Shown piece by piece: positions 52,403-60,925 of a stretch of DNA of 64,000 bases. The position numbers and the translations under genes are program-made. The notes beneath the pieces were generated by a model, which did not search any database, had not been told where the DNA came from, and was given only the letters and a program-made list of their open reading frames with translations. Numbering within the stretch: position 1 is the first letter of the stretch; each line of letters begins with the position of its first letter. Source of the DNA: Clostridiaceae bacterium (GTDB taxonomy: Bacteria; Bacillota; Clostridia; Lachnospirales; Lachnospiraceae); NCBI GenBank assembly GCA_902362865.1, contig CABIYE010000001.1, forward strand, positions 1-64,000, given 5' to 3'.

Positions 52403-52422
52403 AGGGGACGCATTTGTCCCCT
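52403..52422 (+). terminator. Short stem-loop after valS
   Basis: AGGGGAC (52403-52409) pairs with GTCCCCT (52416-52422), loop of 6. No T-run follows and the next gene starts ~20 bases later, so it probably permits read-through. Confidence 0.45.
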
Positions 52423-52444
52423 CATGTGGAAACAAGGGGATGCT

Positions 52445-54658
52445 ATGAAGAAGATTCATTTCAAAAAGCCGGATGTTAAAGGAACTGTAAAAAAAATAAA
52501 GCATTTGAAGCGAGAAGATATAAAGGCGTGGTGGAAGGCAAAAGGCGAGAGACGGGAGCGGATACTGAATGAGCGGCGCAACAGTGCGTTTGCGAAGAAG
52601 ATGAAGCCTGTCTATGCATTTATGAACCGTTTTTCCCTCCTGTTTCATGCCTTGCTTGCCTGCATGATTAACTTCGCCATAGAAGGTATTTCCAGGCGTT
52701 CTCTGTTTGAGGCATGGGATTACATGACAGAGACGCCGCTGGTATTTTTATACAATGCGTTCATGATATTTATGACGTTTTCTATTGTATATCTGTTCAG
52801 AAGGCGAGTTTTTGTCAGGATTATCATCAGTGTGCTCTGGATGGTTCTTGGCGTATGCAACGGCTATATGCTGTTGAAGCGTGTCACGCCCTTTAATGCA
52901 CAGGATTTGAAGGTGGCGACGGATGCAGTTTCTTTGATTAACAATTATTTCAATCCCTTTGAGCTGGTGATACTTTCTGTGGGGATTGTGGCAGTCGTGG
53001 TCTGGGTAATCTCCATGTGGCGGCGGGGAGGACAGTATGAAGGCAAACTTCACAGAGTTGTGGCACTGATTGGTGTTTTTGTATGCTTCGGTATCTATTC
53101 TGTTCTAACAACCGCGGCGCTGGACAAACGGGTGATTTCCAATTATTTTGGAAATATTGCCTTTGCTTATGAGGATTATGGGCTTCCCTATTGTTTCATG
53201 GCAAGCCTGTTCAATACAGGGATTGATGAGCCGAATGATTACAGTGAGGAAACCATGGCTGAAATCAGTAACAATGGCGAGATTACCAAGACGGAAACCA
53301 GTCTTACCCAGGAGGAAATGCCGAACATTATTTTTATTCAGCTGGAATCTTATTTTGATGTGGAAGAGGCAGAATTTTTTACCACTTCGGAAGATGCATG
53401 CCCGAATCTTCACAAGATGTATGAGAATTTTTCCAGTGGTTACTTTAAAGTACCATCGGTAGGAGCCGGAACGGCCAATACAGAATTTGAAGTGCTGACA
53501 GGGATGAATCTGCGGTACTTCGGACCGGGTGAGTATCCTTTTAAAACTTATGTGAAGGAGAAACCGTGCGAGAGTGTGGCGACGGCGCTGTCTGCGCTGG
53601 GCTACGGCACCCATGGGCTGCACAACAACGGCGGTAATTTCTACAGCCGTGCCAGGGTCTATAACAATATGGGCTTTGATACATTTACAAGCAAAGAATT
53701 TATGAATATCCTTCAGACTACGGAGAATGGATGGGCGAAGGACGATATTCTGATAGAGCATATTCTGGAGGCGATGGACACCACAGAGCAGCAGGATCTG
53801 GTAGTGGGAATCAGTGTCCAGGGACACGGAGATTATCCGGAGGAACAGGTGATTGAGAATCCGAAAATCAAAGTGCAGGGAATTGAAGATGAAGCGTTGA
53901 AAAATAAATGGGAGTATTACGTAAATCAAGTGTATGAGATGGACGCATTTGCCGGAAAGCTTGTACAGGCGATTGAGGACAGGGGAGAGCCGACTGTCAT
54001 CGTGTTCTATGGCGATCACCTTCCTACGATGGGGCTGAAGGCAGAGGATCTTAAGAGCCGCTATCTCTATAATACCAATTATGTGATCTGGGATAATATC
54101 GGACTGCCTAAGGAAGACGGCAATATTCCGGCCTATCAGATTGTGGCAGAGGTGTTTGACCGTCTGGGTATTCATTCCGGTACGGTATTTAATTATCATC
54201 AGGAAAGGAATCAGACGAAGAATTATCTGTCGGATCTGGAGCTTCTGCAGTATGATATTCTCTACGGTGAGCAGTATGTATATGACGGGGAGCCGCCGAT
54301 TACAGAGGGGCATATGCAGATGGGGGTTAAGGATGTTACTTTGTCGGAAATTGTTTCTCATCTGGATGGAGGGTATAGCCTTTATGGAGAGAATTTTACA
54401 AAATCCAGTAAAGTGTATGTAAATGGCGAGAAGCAAAAGGGAATAAAGTTCCTGAATAATACCAGGATTGAGCTGCCGGAGACAACGCTGGAGGATGGAG
54501 ACGTGATTACCGTCAGTCAGGTAGGCTCAAGCAACACCATATTCAGGACTTCATCGGAGTATATTTATGAAGACGGGAAGCTTACGGAAGTTCCCGGCAC
54601 AGGAACCGGAAAGGAAGGGGTATCCTGGGTAGAAGCAACGAAAGAGGATGAAGAATAG
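52445..54658 (+). CDS. LtaS-like sulfatase-fold membrane enzyme
   Basis: A 737-aa protein of the lipoteichoic acid synthase/phosphoglycerol transferase family. Five TM helices lie in residues ~60-240. The extracellular sulfatase-like domain has catalytic Thr at about 343 (GAGTANTEFEVLTG), HNNGGNFYSR and VFYGDHLPTMG. The last ~80 residues after the catalytic domain look like an IPT/TIG-type beta domain (SLYGENFTKSSKVYVNGE), unusual for LtaS. It transfers glycerol phosphate or a related group to a surface polymer. Start 52445 has RBS AAGGGGA. Confidence 0.88.
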   Translation: MKKIHFKKPDVKGTVKKIKHLKREDIKAWWKAKGERRERILNERRNSAFAKKMKPVYAFMNRFSLLFHALLACMINFAIEGISRRSLFEAWDYMTETPLVFLYNAFMIFMTFSIVYLFRRRVFVRIIISVLWMVLGVCNGYMLLKRVTPFNAQDLKVATDAVSLINNYFNPFELVILSVGIVAVVVWVISMWRRGGQYEGKLHRVVALIGVFVCFGIYSVLTTAALDKRVISNYFGNIAFAYEDYGLPYCFMASLFNTGIDEPNDYSEETMAEISNNGEITKTETSLTQEEMPNIIFIQLESYFDVEEAEFFTTSEDACPNLHKMYENFSSGYFKVPSVGAGTANTEFEVLTGMNLRYFGPGEYPFKTYVKEKPCESVATALSALGYGTHGLHNNGGNFYSRARVYNNMGFDTFTSKEFMNILQTTENGWAKDDILIEHILEAMDTTEQQDLVVGISVQGHGDYPEEQVIENPKIKVQGIEDEALKNKWEYYVNQVYEMDAFAGKLVQAIEDRGEPTVIVFYGDHLPTMGLKAEDLKSRYLYNTNYVIWDNIGLPKEDGNIPAYQIVAEVFDRLGIHSGTVFNYHQERNQTKNYLSDLELLQYDILYGEQYVYDGEPPITEGHMQMGVKDVTLSEIVSHLDGGYSLYGENFTKSSKVYVNGEKQKGIKFLNNTRIELPETTLEDGDVITVSQVGSSNTIFRTSSEYIYEDGKLTEVPGTGTGKEGVSWVEATKEDEE

Positions 54659-54663
54659 CAGCG

Positions 54664-56019
54664 ATGAATTATCAGGAAGCAGTTGATTATATAGAAGAGA
54701 TTCCAAAGTTTACGAAAAAGCATACTCTTTCACATACAGCAGAATTCTTAAGAAGACTGGGAAATCCACAGACAGGGCAGAAAATCATCCATGTGGCGGG
54801 AACCAATGGAAAAGGCTCTGTCTGTGCCTATATGCAGGCGATTTTGCTGGCGGAAGGGAAACACGTGGGATTTTTTACATCTCCCCATCTGGTTTCTATT
54901 AATGAGCGGATAAGGATAGATAATAAGCAGATAGATGATGAGACATTTCTGAAAGCATTTCTGCGCGTGAAAGCAGTGACAGATCAGATGGAAGCGGAGG
55001 AAATCGCCCATCCGTCTTATTTTGAATTTCTGTTTGGTATGGGGATGACGGTATTTGCCGGAAAGAAACCGGATTATATTATTCTTGAAACCGGACTTGG
55101 CGGAAGGCTGGATGCTACGAATGCCGTCGAAAATCCGGCGCTTACCATTATTACTTCTATCAGTCTGGATCATACCAGGTATCTGGGCAATACAATCAGA
55201 GAAATTGCAGCGGAGAAGGCGGGAATCCTGAAAAAAGGGATTCCTGTTATCTGTGACGCGGGAAATGAAGAGGCGCTTGCAGTAATCAGAAACCGGGCGG
55301 AATCACTTTCGTCGGAGTGTAGAGAAATCTCGAAAAATGCGTTCAAAATCATTGAAATTACGGACAAACATATTGCTTTTTTCAGAAGAAGTGCGTATGA
55401 TGATAGTATTCCGTGGAGGCTTAGGGGCTGCGGTTTGTATCAGGCGATGAATGCGTCTATTGCCATTGCGGCGATGGAATATTTATTGTTAGAAGGAGAG
55501 AGGGCAGCCGGAGACACAGATAGGGAGAGCTATTATTCCAGATGGCGGGCAGCACTTTCGGCTGTCACCTGGGAATGCCGTATGGAAGAGGTCCTTCCGG
55601 GTGTTTTTATTGATGGAGCTCATAATCCCGGGGCAGTCGAAGCTTTTGTGGAAAGCGTGCGTGCGGTGGAGACAGCTGCATGCCCGAAGAGCGAAAAGGG
55701 AGAACTTCCGGTAATCCTTTTTTCGGCGGTGGAAGATAAAGAATATGAGCAGATGATTGCATATCTGTGCAGGCATTTGAAAGTAAAGACATTTGTAATT
55801 ACGGAAGTAGAAGACAGAAGGAAGGTTCCGGCGGACAAGCTGGGACGGATTTTCAGAAAATATACAGAAGAAAGCGTCTTGGTGAGAGCGGACAGAAAGG
55901 AAGCTTTCCGGGAGGCGTTAAGCCGGAAGGAACCTGGTGGGAAGGTGTACTGCCTGGGGTCGCTTTATCTGGCGGGAGCAATAAAAGAAGAATTGGACGG
56001 GAGGAAGACCGTATGTTAG
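54664..56019 (+). CDS. folC: Folylpolyglutamate synthase / dihydrofolate synthase
   Basis: A 451-aa Mur-ligase-like enzyme. The P-loop is GTNGKGS (46-52), FFTSPHLVSINERI follows, ETGLGGRLDATN is the second ATP/metal motif and IDGAHNPGA marks the C-terminal domain. It adds glutamates to folate. The start lies 5 bases after the LtaS-like gene; the end overlaps the next small gene. Confidence 0.95.
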   Translation: MNYQEAVDYIEEIPKFTKKHTLSHTAEFLRRLGNPQTGQKIIHVAGTNGKGSVCAYMQAILLAEGKHVGFFTSPHLVSINERIRIDNKQIDDETFLKAFLRVKAVTDQMEAEEIAHPSYFEFLFGMGMTVFAGKKPDYIILETGLGGRLDATNAVENPALTIITSISLDHTRYLGNTIREIAAEKAGILKKGIPVICDAGNEEALAVIRNRAESLSSECREISKNAFKIIEITDKHIAFFRRSAYDDSIPWRLRGCGLYQAMNASIAIAAMEYLLLEGERAAGDTDRESYYSRWRAALSAVTWECRMEEVLPGVFIDGAHNPGAVEAFVESVRAVETAACPKSEKGELPVILFSAVEDKEYEQMIAYLCRHLKVKTFVITEVEDRRKVPADKLGRIFRKYTEESVLVRADRKEAFREALSRKEPGGKVYCLGSLYLAGAIKEELDGRKTVC

Positions 56020-56150
56020 ATTATGAAGAAGAACTGAAGAAATTCCAGCCAAGCCTGGAAGTGCAGGACATAGAGGAAGCCGTATATCAGGAAGATCTGA
56101 CGGATATGTCAGATATCCTGCGGGAAATGATTGAACAGACGAACAAGTAG
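56013..56150 (+). CDS. Conserved-looking small acidic protein (45 aa)
   Basis: 45 residues, starting with ATG at 56013 behind a perfect RBS (GGGAGGA, 55999-56005) and overlapping the folC stop by 7 bases. The product (MLDYEEELKKFQPSLEVQD...) is acidic and helical with no Cys or TM segment. Position between folC and the TPR gene and the strong RBS support it as real. Function unknown. Confidence 0.6.
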   Translation: MLDYEEELKKFQPSLEVQDIEEAVYQEDLTDMSDILREMIEQTNK

Positions 56151-56176
56151 ATTTTAAGGAAAGATACGAGGAGCAT

Positions 56177-57538
56177 ATGGAGTATACACAAAAACTGGTG
56201 TACCAGTCGAATTACTGGTATAATGACGGGCTTAAACGGGCAAAGATAAGAGACATGTCCGGAGCGGCAGCCTCCTTGAAGAAAAGTCTGCAATATAACA
56301 GAGAAAATACTGCGGCAAGGAATCTTCTTGGTCTGGTATATTATGGGCGGGGAGAGATAGGAGAAGCTCTGGTGGAGTGGATTCTCAGCAAGAATTTTCA
56401 GTCTCATGATAATATTGCCAATTATTATATACAGAAGGTACAGGGAGATCCGGAAGGGCTGGCAGCGGTAAACCAGGCAATCCGTAAGTATAATCAGAGC
56501 CTGGAATATTGTGGGCAGGAAGGGGAAGACCTTGCCATTATCCAACTGAAGAAAGCGATTCAGTCTCATCCGTCTTTTTTGAAGGCATATCAGCTGCTGG
56601 CGCTGCTTTATATGAAGACGGAGCAGTATTCAAAGGCGAGACAGACTCTAAGGAGCGCCCACAAGCTGGACACAACCAATGATATCACGCTCCGTTATAT
56701 GCATGAGATGAAGCAACTGCGCAAGAAGGGAAATGCGCATCCAAGAAAAGAGGAGAAGTCCCAGGCAGTATCCTATCAGGTGGGCAATGATACTGTGATT
56801 CAGCCGGTGGCTGCAGGGATTAAGGGTCATGCGGGGCTGATGACGATTGTGAATATCTTGATTGGTCTTGTGGTTGGAATTGCGGTTATGTGGTTTATGG
56901 TAATGCCTGCTGTTACCAGATCCAATAATGAAAAGACAAATCAGCAGGTAGTGGAATTTAGCGACCGGATTGCTACCCAGGAGGCGCAGATCAGTGCCTT
57001 GAAGAAAGAATTGGAAGAATACCGTTCTAACGGGGAGGCGGCAGAGGCGGCACAGCAGACGGCGGAATCCACTCAGGAGAGCTATGAGATTGTTATGAGC
57101 ATTTATAACAGTTACACGGAAGGGGATATGACGGATGAGGCGATGGTAACGGAGCTTTTGAAGGTAAATCCTGATGCACTGGGAATTGCGGGAAGGGAAC
57201 AGTATGATTCCATGACCGGAGAACTGTATGACCGCTATGGCTCGGTGTTGTATGAGAGTGCCAGAGAGAATTATGATCTGGCTAATTATACGGAGGCGAT
57301 TACCAGCCTGACTACTTTGATGCAGATGAATTCCGGTTATCAGAACGGCTATGCGATGCTTCTTCTGGCACAGTGCTATGAGGCAAGCGGAGACAGTGAG
57401 AATGCTAATGTCTGGTATACAAACCTTGACCAGAATTTCCCGGGAGTGAAGGAAGAGGCAGCGCAGAACGCGCAGGAGAGTGCAGATTACAGCGAAGATG
57501 ACGGTTATTATGATGAATATTCGGAAGACTATGAATAG
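56177..57538 (+). CDS. TPR-repeat membrane protein
   Basis: A 453-aa protein. Residues ~10-180 hold several TPR motifs (ASLKKSLQYNRENTAARNLLG, trimmed; QLLALLYMKTEQYSKAR). One TM helix lies at ~222-244. The outside part has a coiled coil (~250-285), then more TPR-like helices (ESARENYDLANYTEAI; YAMLLLAQCYEASGD) and an acidic Tyr-rich tail. TPR domains on both membrane faces suggest a scaffold for an envelope or division complex. It lies 26 bases after the 45-aa gene and is followed by a terminator. Confidence 0.82.
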   Translation: MEYTQKLVYQSNYWYNDGLKRAKIRDMSGAAASLKKSLQYNRENTAARNLLGLVYYGRGEIGEALVEWILSKNFQSHDNIANYYIQKVQGDPEGLAAVNQAIRKYNQSLEYCGQEGEDLAIIQLKKAIQSHPSFLKAYQLLALLYMKTEQYSKARQTLRSAHKLDTTNDITLRYMHEMKQLRKKGNAHPRKEEKSQAVSYQVGNDTVIQPVAAGIKGHAGLMTIVNILIGLVVGIAVMWFMVMPAVTRSNNEKTNQQVVEFSDRIATQEAQISALKKELEEYRSNGEAAEAAQQTAESTQESYEIVMSIYNSYTEGDMTDEAMVTELLKVNPDALGIAGREQYDSMTGELYDRYGSVLYESARENYDLANYTEAITSLTTLMQMNSGYQNGYAMLLLAQCYEASGDSENANVWYTNLDQNFPGVKEEAAQNAQESADYSEDDGYYDEYSEDYE

Positions 57539-57558
57539 AAAGACAGATACGAAAGAAG

Positions 57559-57590
57559 AGATATGCAGGTAACTGCATATCTTTTGTTTT
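57559..57590 (+). terminator. Intrinsic terminator before the spoIIA operon
   Basis: AGATATGCAG (57559-57568) pairs with CTGCATATCT (57573-57582) with a GTAA loop, followed by TTTGTTTT. It separates the valS-folC-TPR transcript from spoIIAA. A sigma-H-type promoter for spoIIA could not be identified in the short gap. Confidence 0.88.
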
Positions 57591-57618
57591 ATAATAAGGG
57601 GAAACGAGGAGGAGTTTT

Positions 57619-57930
57619 ATGAAATATGAAGTGCAGGAGAACTGTCTGACTATTTTTCTGCCCAGCGATCTGGATCATCACAATGCAGAAGAAATCAAGA
57701 AAGAGGCGGACCATCTGGTAGACCGGAACCATATTCGTTATATTATTTTTGATTTTGCCGAGACGAATTTTATGGACAGTTCGGGAATTGGTGTGATAAT
57801 GGGGCGTTATAAGAAGATTTATATGTTGGGGGGAGAAGTCTGGGCCGCTCATACCAGCGAGCGGATGAAGAAAATATTGACGATGTCGGGAGTTACGAAA
57901 ATTATGAAGATCTATGAGGAGGAAAAATAG
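57619..57930 (+). CDS. spoIIAA: Anti-anti-sigma factor SpoIIAA
   Basis: A 103-aa STAS protein. The phosphorylatable Ser lies in NFMDSSGIGVIMGRY. It binds SpoIIAB when dephosphorylated and frees SigF in the forespore. RBS AGGAGG. First gene of the spoIIA operon. Confidence 0.96.
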   Translation: MKYEVQENCLTIFLPSDLDHHNAEEIKKEADHLVDRNHIRYIIFDFAETNFMDSSGIGVIMGRYKKIYMLGGEVWAAHTSERMKKILTMSGVTKIMKIYEEEK

Positions 57931-57931
57931 G

Positions 57932-58390
57932 ATGGAACAGATTGCGAATGAAATGGAATTGATATTTGACAGCAGGTCTTCTAATGAGGCCTTTGCCAGA
58001 GTGACAGTAGCTTCTTTTATGACGCAGCTCAATCCGACGCTGGAGGAGGTATCGGATGTAAAAACAGCCGTTTCAGAGGCGGTTACCAATGCGATTATTC
58101 ATGGATACGAGAATGAATTACATAAAATCTATATCCGGGCGTGGATTCAGGGAAAGGATCTGTATCTGGAAATCAAAGATAAGGGCGTAGGAATTCCTGA
58201 TATTAAGAAAGCGATGGAACCTCTTTTTACAACCAGACCGGAAATGGAGCGCTCAGGAATGGGGTTTTCTTTTATGGAGGCATTTATGGATGAGATAGAA
58301 GTAATCTCTAAGGTGAAGGAGGGAACCACGGTAAAAATGAAGAAAACAATTGGCAAAGGACGGGGGTTATGGACCACACAATCGCTTTAA
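57932..58390 (+). CDS. spoIIAB: Anti-sigma F factor / serine kinase SpoIIAB
   Basis: A 152-aa GHKL ATPase. N-box EAVTNAIIHGY, G1-box KDKGVGIPD and G2-region ERSGMGFSFME are present. It holds SigF inactive and phosphorylates SpoIIAA. Start 57932, one base after the spoIIAA stop, with RBS GAGGAGG. The 3' end overlaps sigF by 22 bases, slightly longer than most homologues. Confidence 0.96.
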   Translation: MEQIANEMELIFDSRSSNEAFARVTVASFMTQLNPTLEEVSDVKTAVSEAVTNAIIHGYENELHKIYIRAWIQGKDLYLEIKDKGVGIPDIKKAMEPLFTTRPEMERSGMGFSFMEAFMDEIEVISKVKEGTTVKMKKTIGKGRGLWTTQSL

Positions 58391-59082
58391 TCAAAAAATC
58401 TCACGAAGGGGATAAAGAAGCGAGGGCACAGTTGGTGGAAGAAAATACAGGGCTGGTCTGGTGTATTGTGAAACGGTTTTATAACCGGGGAGCAGAGGCG
58501 GAAGATTTGTTTCAGATTGGGAGCATTGGGCTTTTGAAGGCAATTGATAAATTCGATTTGTCCTACGATGTGAAGTTCTCGACCTATGCAGTTCCCATGA
58601 TTTCGGGAGAGATTAAGCGGTTCCTTCGGGATGATGGAATGATTAAGGTTAGCCGATCGCTAAAGGAGCTTGCCTGCAAAGCATTCAGCTGTCAGGAGGG
58701 GCTGAGAAGGAAGCTTGGCAGGGAACCGCTGCTTGCAGAGATTGCGGCGGAACTTAAGGTGGATAAGGAAGAACTGGCGGCAGCGATGGAAGCGAGTGCA
58801 GAAGTGGAATCCTTGCATAAAACCATTTATCAGAAGGATGGGCATGAGATTTCCCTGATGGATAAGCTGGAGGAGCAGGAGACAGGGGAAGACAAGGTGG
58901 TGGATCACATGCTTTTGTCGGAGCTTTTAAAAGCGCTTAATGGGGAAGAGAGAAAGTTGATCTATCTGCGGTATTTTGCCGGCCGGACCCAGTCGGATGT
59001 GGGGAAAATCCTGGGAGTGTCGCAGGTCCAGGTATCAAGGATGGAGAAAAAAATCCTTGGGCGGCTGCGAGAAAAATTATAA
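58369..59082 (+). CDS. sigF: Sporulation sigma factor SigF
   Basis: A 237-aa sigma-70 family factor. Region 2 has EDLFQIGSIGLLKAIDKFD and FSTYAVPMISGEIKRFLRDD. Region 4 has YFAGRTQSDVGKILGVSQVQVSRMEKKIL. It directs the first forespore-specific transcription, including genes such as spoVA via SigG. It overlaps spoIIAB. Confidence 0.97.
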   Translation: MDHTIALIKKSHEGDKEARAQLVEENTGLVWCIVKRFYNRGAEAEDLFQIGSIGLLKAIDKFDLSYDVKFSTYAVPMISGEIKRFLRDDGMIKVSRSLKELACKAFSCQEGLRRKLGREPLLAEIAAELKVDKEELAAAMEASAEVESLHKTIYQKDGHEISLMDKLEEQETGEDKVVDHMLLSELLKALNGEERKLIYLRYFAGRTQSDVGKILGVSQVQVSRMEKKILGRLREKL

Positions 59083-59191
59083 ATAAAAACAGCAAAAAGC
59101 ATACCGGTGCATATTTTTCCGGAGATTATCCATACTAACACAAGAATCAGGAATTCTTTTATTTATTTTAGAAGAAGGAAGGTGCATAAGG

Positions 59192-59371
59192 ATGGATGAG
59201 GCCAGAAAAAAGCTCAGGGTATGCTTAATTTGTGTAGTGGCGGCGGCAGTTATTGTGGGAGTTATTTATTATTTCGGAGATGTAAGGAATGCAGAGAATG
59301 TAAACGAAGGGACACTGGTAACGATATCAGAGAACGCCGGATGGAGGCATTTTTATGGCGGCAATGAATGA
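59192..59371 (+). CDS. Single-pass membrane microprotein (59 aa) upstream of spoVAA
   Basis: 59 residues from ATG 59192 with RBS GAAGGAAGG. Residues ~9-28 are one hydrophobic helix (VCLICVVAAAVIVGVIYYF) between a basic N terminus and a polar tail. Its 3' end overlaps the spoVAA start by 17 bases, so it is probably coupled to it. It lies between sigF and spoVAA. I recognise no family. The TM helix, RBS and overlap support it as a true gene. Confidence 0.65.
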   Translation: MDEARKKLRVCLICVVAAAVIVGVIYYFGDVRNAENVNEGTLVTISENAGWRHFYGGNE

Positions 59372-60041
59372 GACAGTGTATATAAAAGGTGATAAGAATG
59401 TGGAAGTGACGTCACCGGAAGTGTCTCTTGGGCAGGTCGTAAAAATTGAGTGCGGTAATCCGGAGATTGTCCCAAAACTGAAGGCGCTGAAGCTTCTGAA
59501 ATTTGTTGATAATCCGAAGAAAGAGAAGAAAAAGGGAAGGAGCCGGACGGTAGTATCGGTTCTTAAGGTTATTGAGTGTATTCATGAGCAGTACCCCAAT
59601 ATCGAGGTGCAAAATATGGGAGAGAAGGACATGATTGTCACTTACGAGAACCAGCATACTCCGGGAGGAATGGTACATGCGGTGAAAGTGGTCTGCGTGG
59701 TGCTGATTACCTTTGTGGGGGCGGCATTTTCGATTATGGCATTTAATAATGACGTAGATACGACAAAACTGTTCGGCCAGATCTATGAGCTTCTTGCGGG
59801 TAGACCTTCCGACGGATTTACGATGTTGGAGCTGTCCTATTGTATCGGACTGGTTATAGGTATTCTTGTCTTTTTCAATCATTTCGGCAAGAAGCGGTTT
59901 TCCGTTGATCCCACGCCGATGGAAGTGGAAATGCGGCTCTATGAAAATGATATTGAAACGACACTGGTGGAAACCTATGGAAGAAGGGGGAAAGAGCTGG
60001 ATGTGGGGACTACAGATTGTGCTGGCAGTCATAGGTCTTAG
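59355..60041 (+). CDS. spoVAA: Stage V sporulation protein AA
   Basis: A 228-aa protein with an N-terminal soluble domain (residues ~5-115, starting ETVYIKGDKNVEV) and two C-terminal TM helices (~117-135 and ~165-182). It belongs to the SpoVA channel complex that moves Ca-dipicolinate into the forespore and out at germination. Start 59355 has RBS TGGAGG inside the upstream microprotein gene. Confidence 0.93.
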   Translation: MAAMNETVYIKGDKNVEVTSPEVSLGQVVKIECGNPEIVPKLKALKLLKFVDNPKKEKKKGRSRTVVSVLKVIECIHEQYPNIEVQNMGEKDMIVTYENQHTPGGMVHAVKVVCVVLITFVGAAFSIMAFNNDVDTTKLFGQIYELLAGRPSDGFTMLELSYCIGLVIGILVFFNHFGKKRFSVDPTPMEVEMRLYENDIETTLVETYGRRGKELDVGTTDCAGSHRS

Positions 60042-60417
60042 TGCAGGAATTACAGTGGCAGGAGGACTGTTTTCTTTTATCAGTGGCCTGGGGGTTATCT
60101 CTGATTTTGCAGACCGGACGCATACGGGGGAGCATATTTTATTATATGAGGATGCCACCGCCCTTGGAGGGATTCTGGGAAATATTTTTATTATTTATCA
60201 GATAGAGATTCCCTGTGCAGAAATTCTGCTCCCTGTATTTGGGATACTGGCGGGGATTTTTGTGGGCTGCTGGGCTATGGCGTTGGCAGAGATGCTGAAT
60301 GTCTTTCCTATTTTTGTAAGAAGGGCAAAGCTGATCAGATGTATTCCGTGGGTAATACTGGGAATGGCACTTGGAAAAGGCATAGGAGCATTTCTTTTCT
60401 TTTTTCACCGCTGGTAG
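60001..60417 (+). CDS. spoVAB: Stage V sporulation protein AB
   Basis: A 138-aa membrane protein with about four TM helices. Segments such as GLSAGITVAGGLFSFISGLGVI and CIPWVILGMALGKGIGAFLFF fit SpoVAB. The start at 60001 is used because the homologue begins directly with a TM helix; a longer in-frame start exists upstream but lies deep in spoVAA. Overlaps spoVAA by 41 bases. Confidence 0.88.
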   Translation: MWGLQIVLAVIGLSAGITVAGGLFSFISGLGVISDFADRTHTGEHILLYEDATALGGILGNIFIIYQIEIPCAEILLPVFGILAGIFVGCWAMALAEMLNVFPIFVRRAKLIRCIPWVILGMALGKGIGAFLFFFHRW

Positions 60418-60457
60418 TATCAGTCCGGCAGTAGTTTATGAATTTGGAGGAAACACA

Positions 60458-60925
60458 ATGAAACAGATGACAGAGAGTGAAAAACAAGCTTATCAGGAGT
60501 ATGTAAAACAGAAGACTCCTATGCACAGCCTTCCGGCAAATATGGCAAAAGCCTTTGTCGTGGGAGGAATCATCTGTGTGATAGGGCAGGGAATCTTAAA
60601 TTATTGTGAGAAGCTGGGACTTGATAAAGATACCGGCGGAGGATGGTGCTCGTTACTTCTGGTGCTGGGCAGTGTTCTGTTGACAGGATTAAATCTCTAT
60701 CCGCGTATCGCCAAATGGGGAGGAGCGGGAGCGTTAGTGCCGATTACCGGATTTGCTAATTCGGTGGCTGCTCCGGCAATTGAGTATAAGAAAGAAGGCC
60801 AGGTCATGGGAATTGGCTGCAAGATATTCACAATTGCAGGTCCGGTTATTTTGTATGGGATTTTTACAAGCTGGATACTCGGGCTGATTTATTGGATTGC
60901 GTTGAAAGCGGGGATTGTAGGATGA
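60458..60925 (+). CDS. spoVAC: Stage V sporulation protein AC
   Basis: A 155-aa protein with about four TM helices; the soluble N-terminal 25 residues include YVKQKTPMHSLPANMAKAF. SpoVAC is the mechanosensitive channel subunit of the SpoVA complex. RBS GGAGG. It is followed by spoVAD with an ATGA overlap. Confidence 0.95.
   Translation: MKQMTESEKQAYQEYVKQKTPMHSLPANMAKAFVVGGIICVIGQGILNYCEKLGLDKDTGGGWCSLLLVLGSVLLTGLNLYPRIAKWGGAGALVPITGFANSVAAPAIEYKKEGQVMGIGCKIFTIAGPVILYGIFTSWILGLIYWIALKAGIVG

Noticed and set aside
53105..54436. 443-aa minus-strand ORF
   Set aside because: It is a long open antisense frame of the LtaS-like gene, caused by codon bias; composition is not protein-like.
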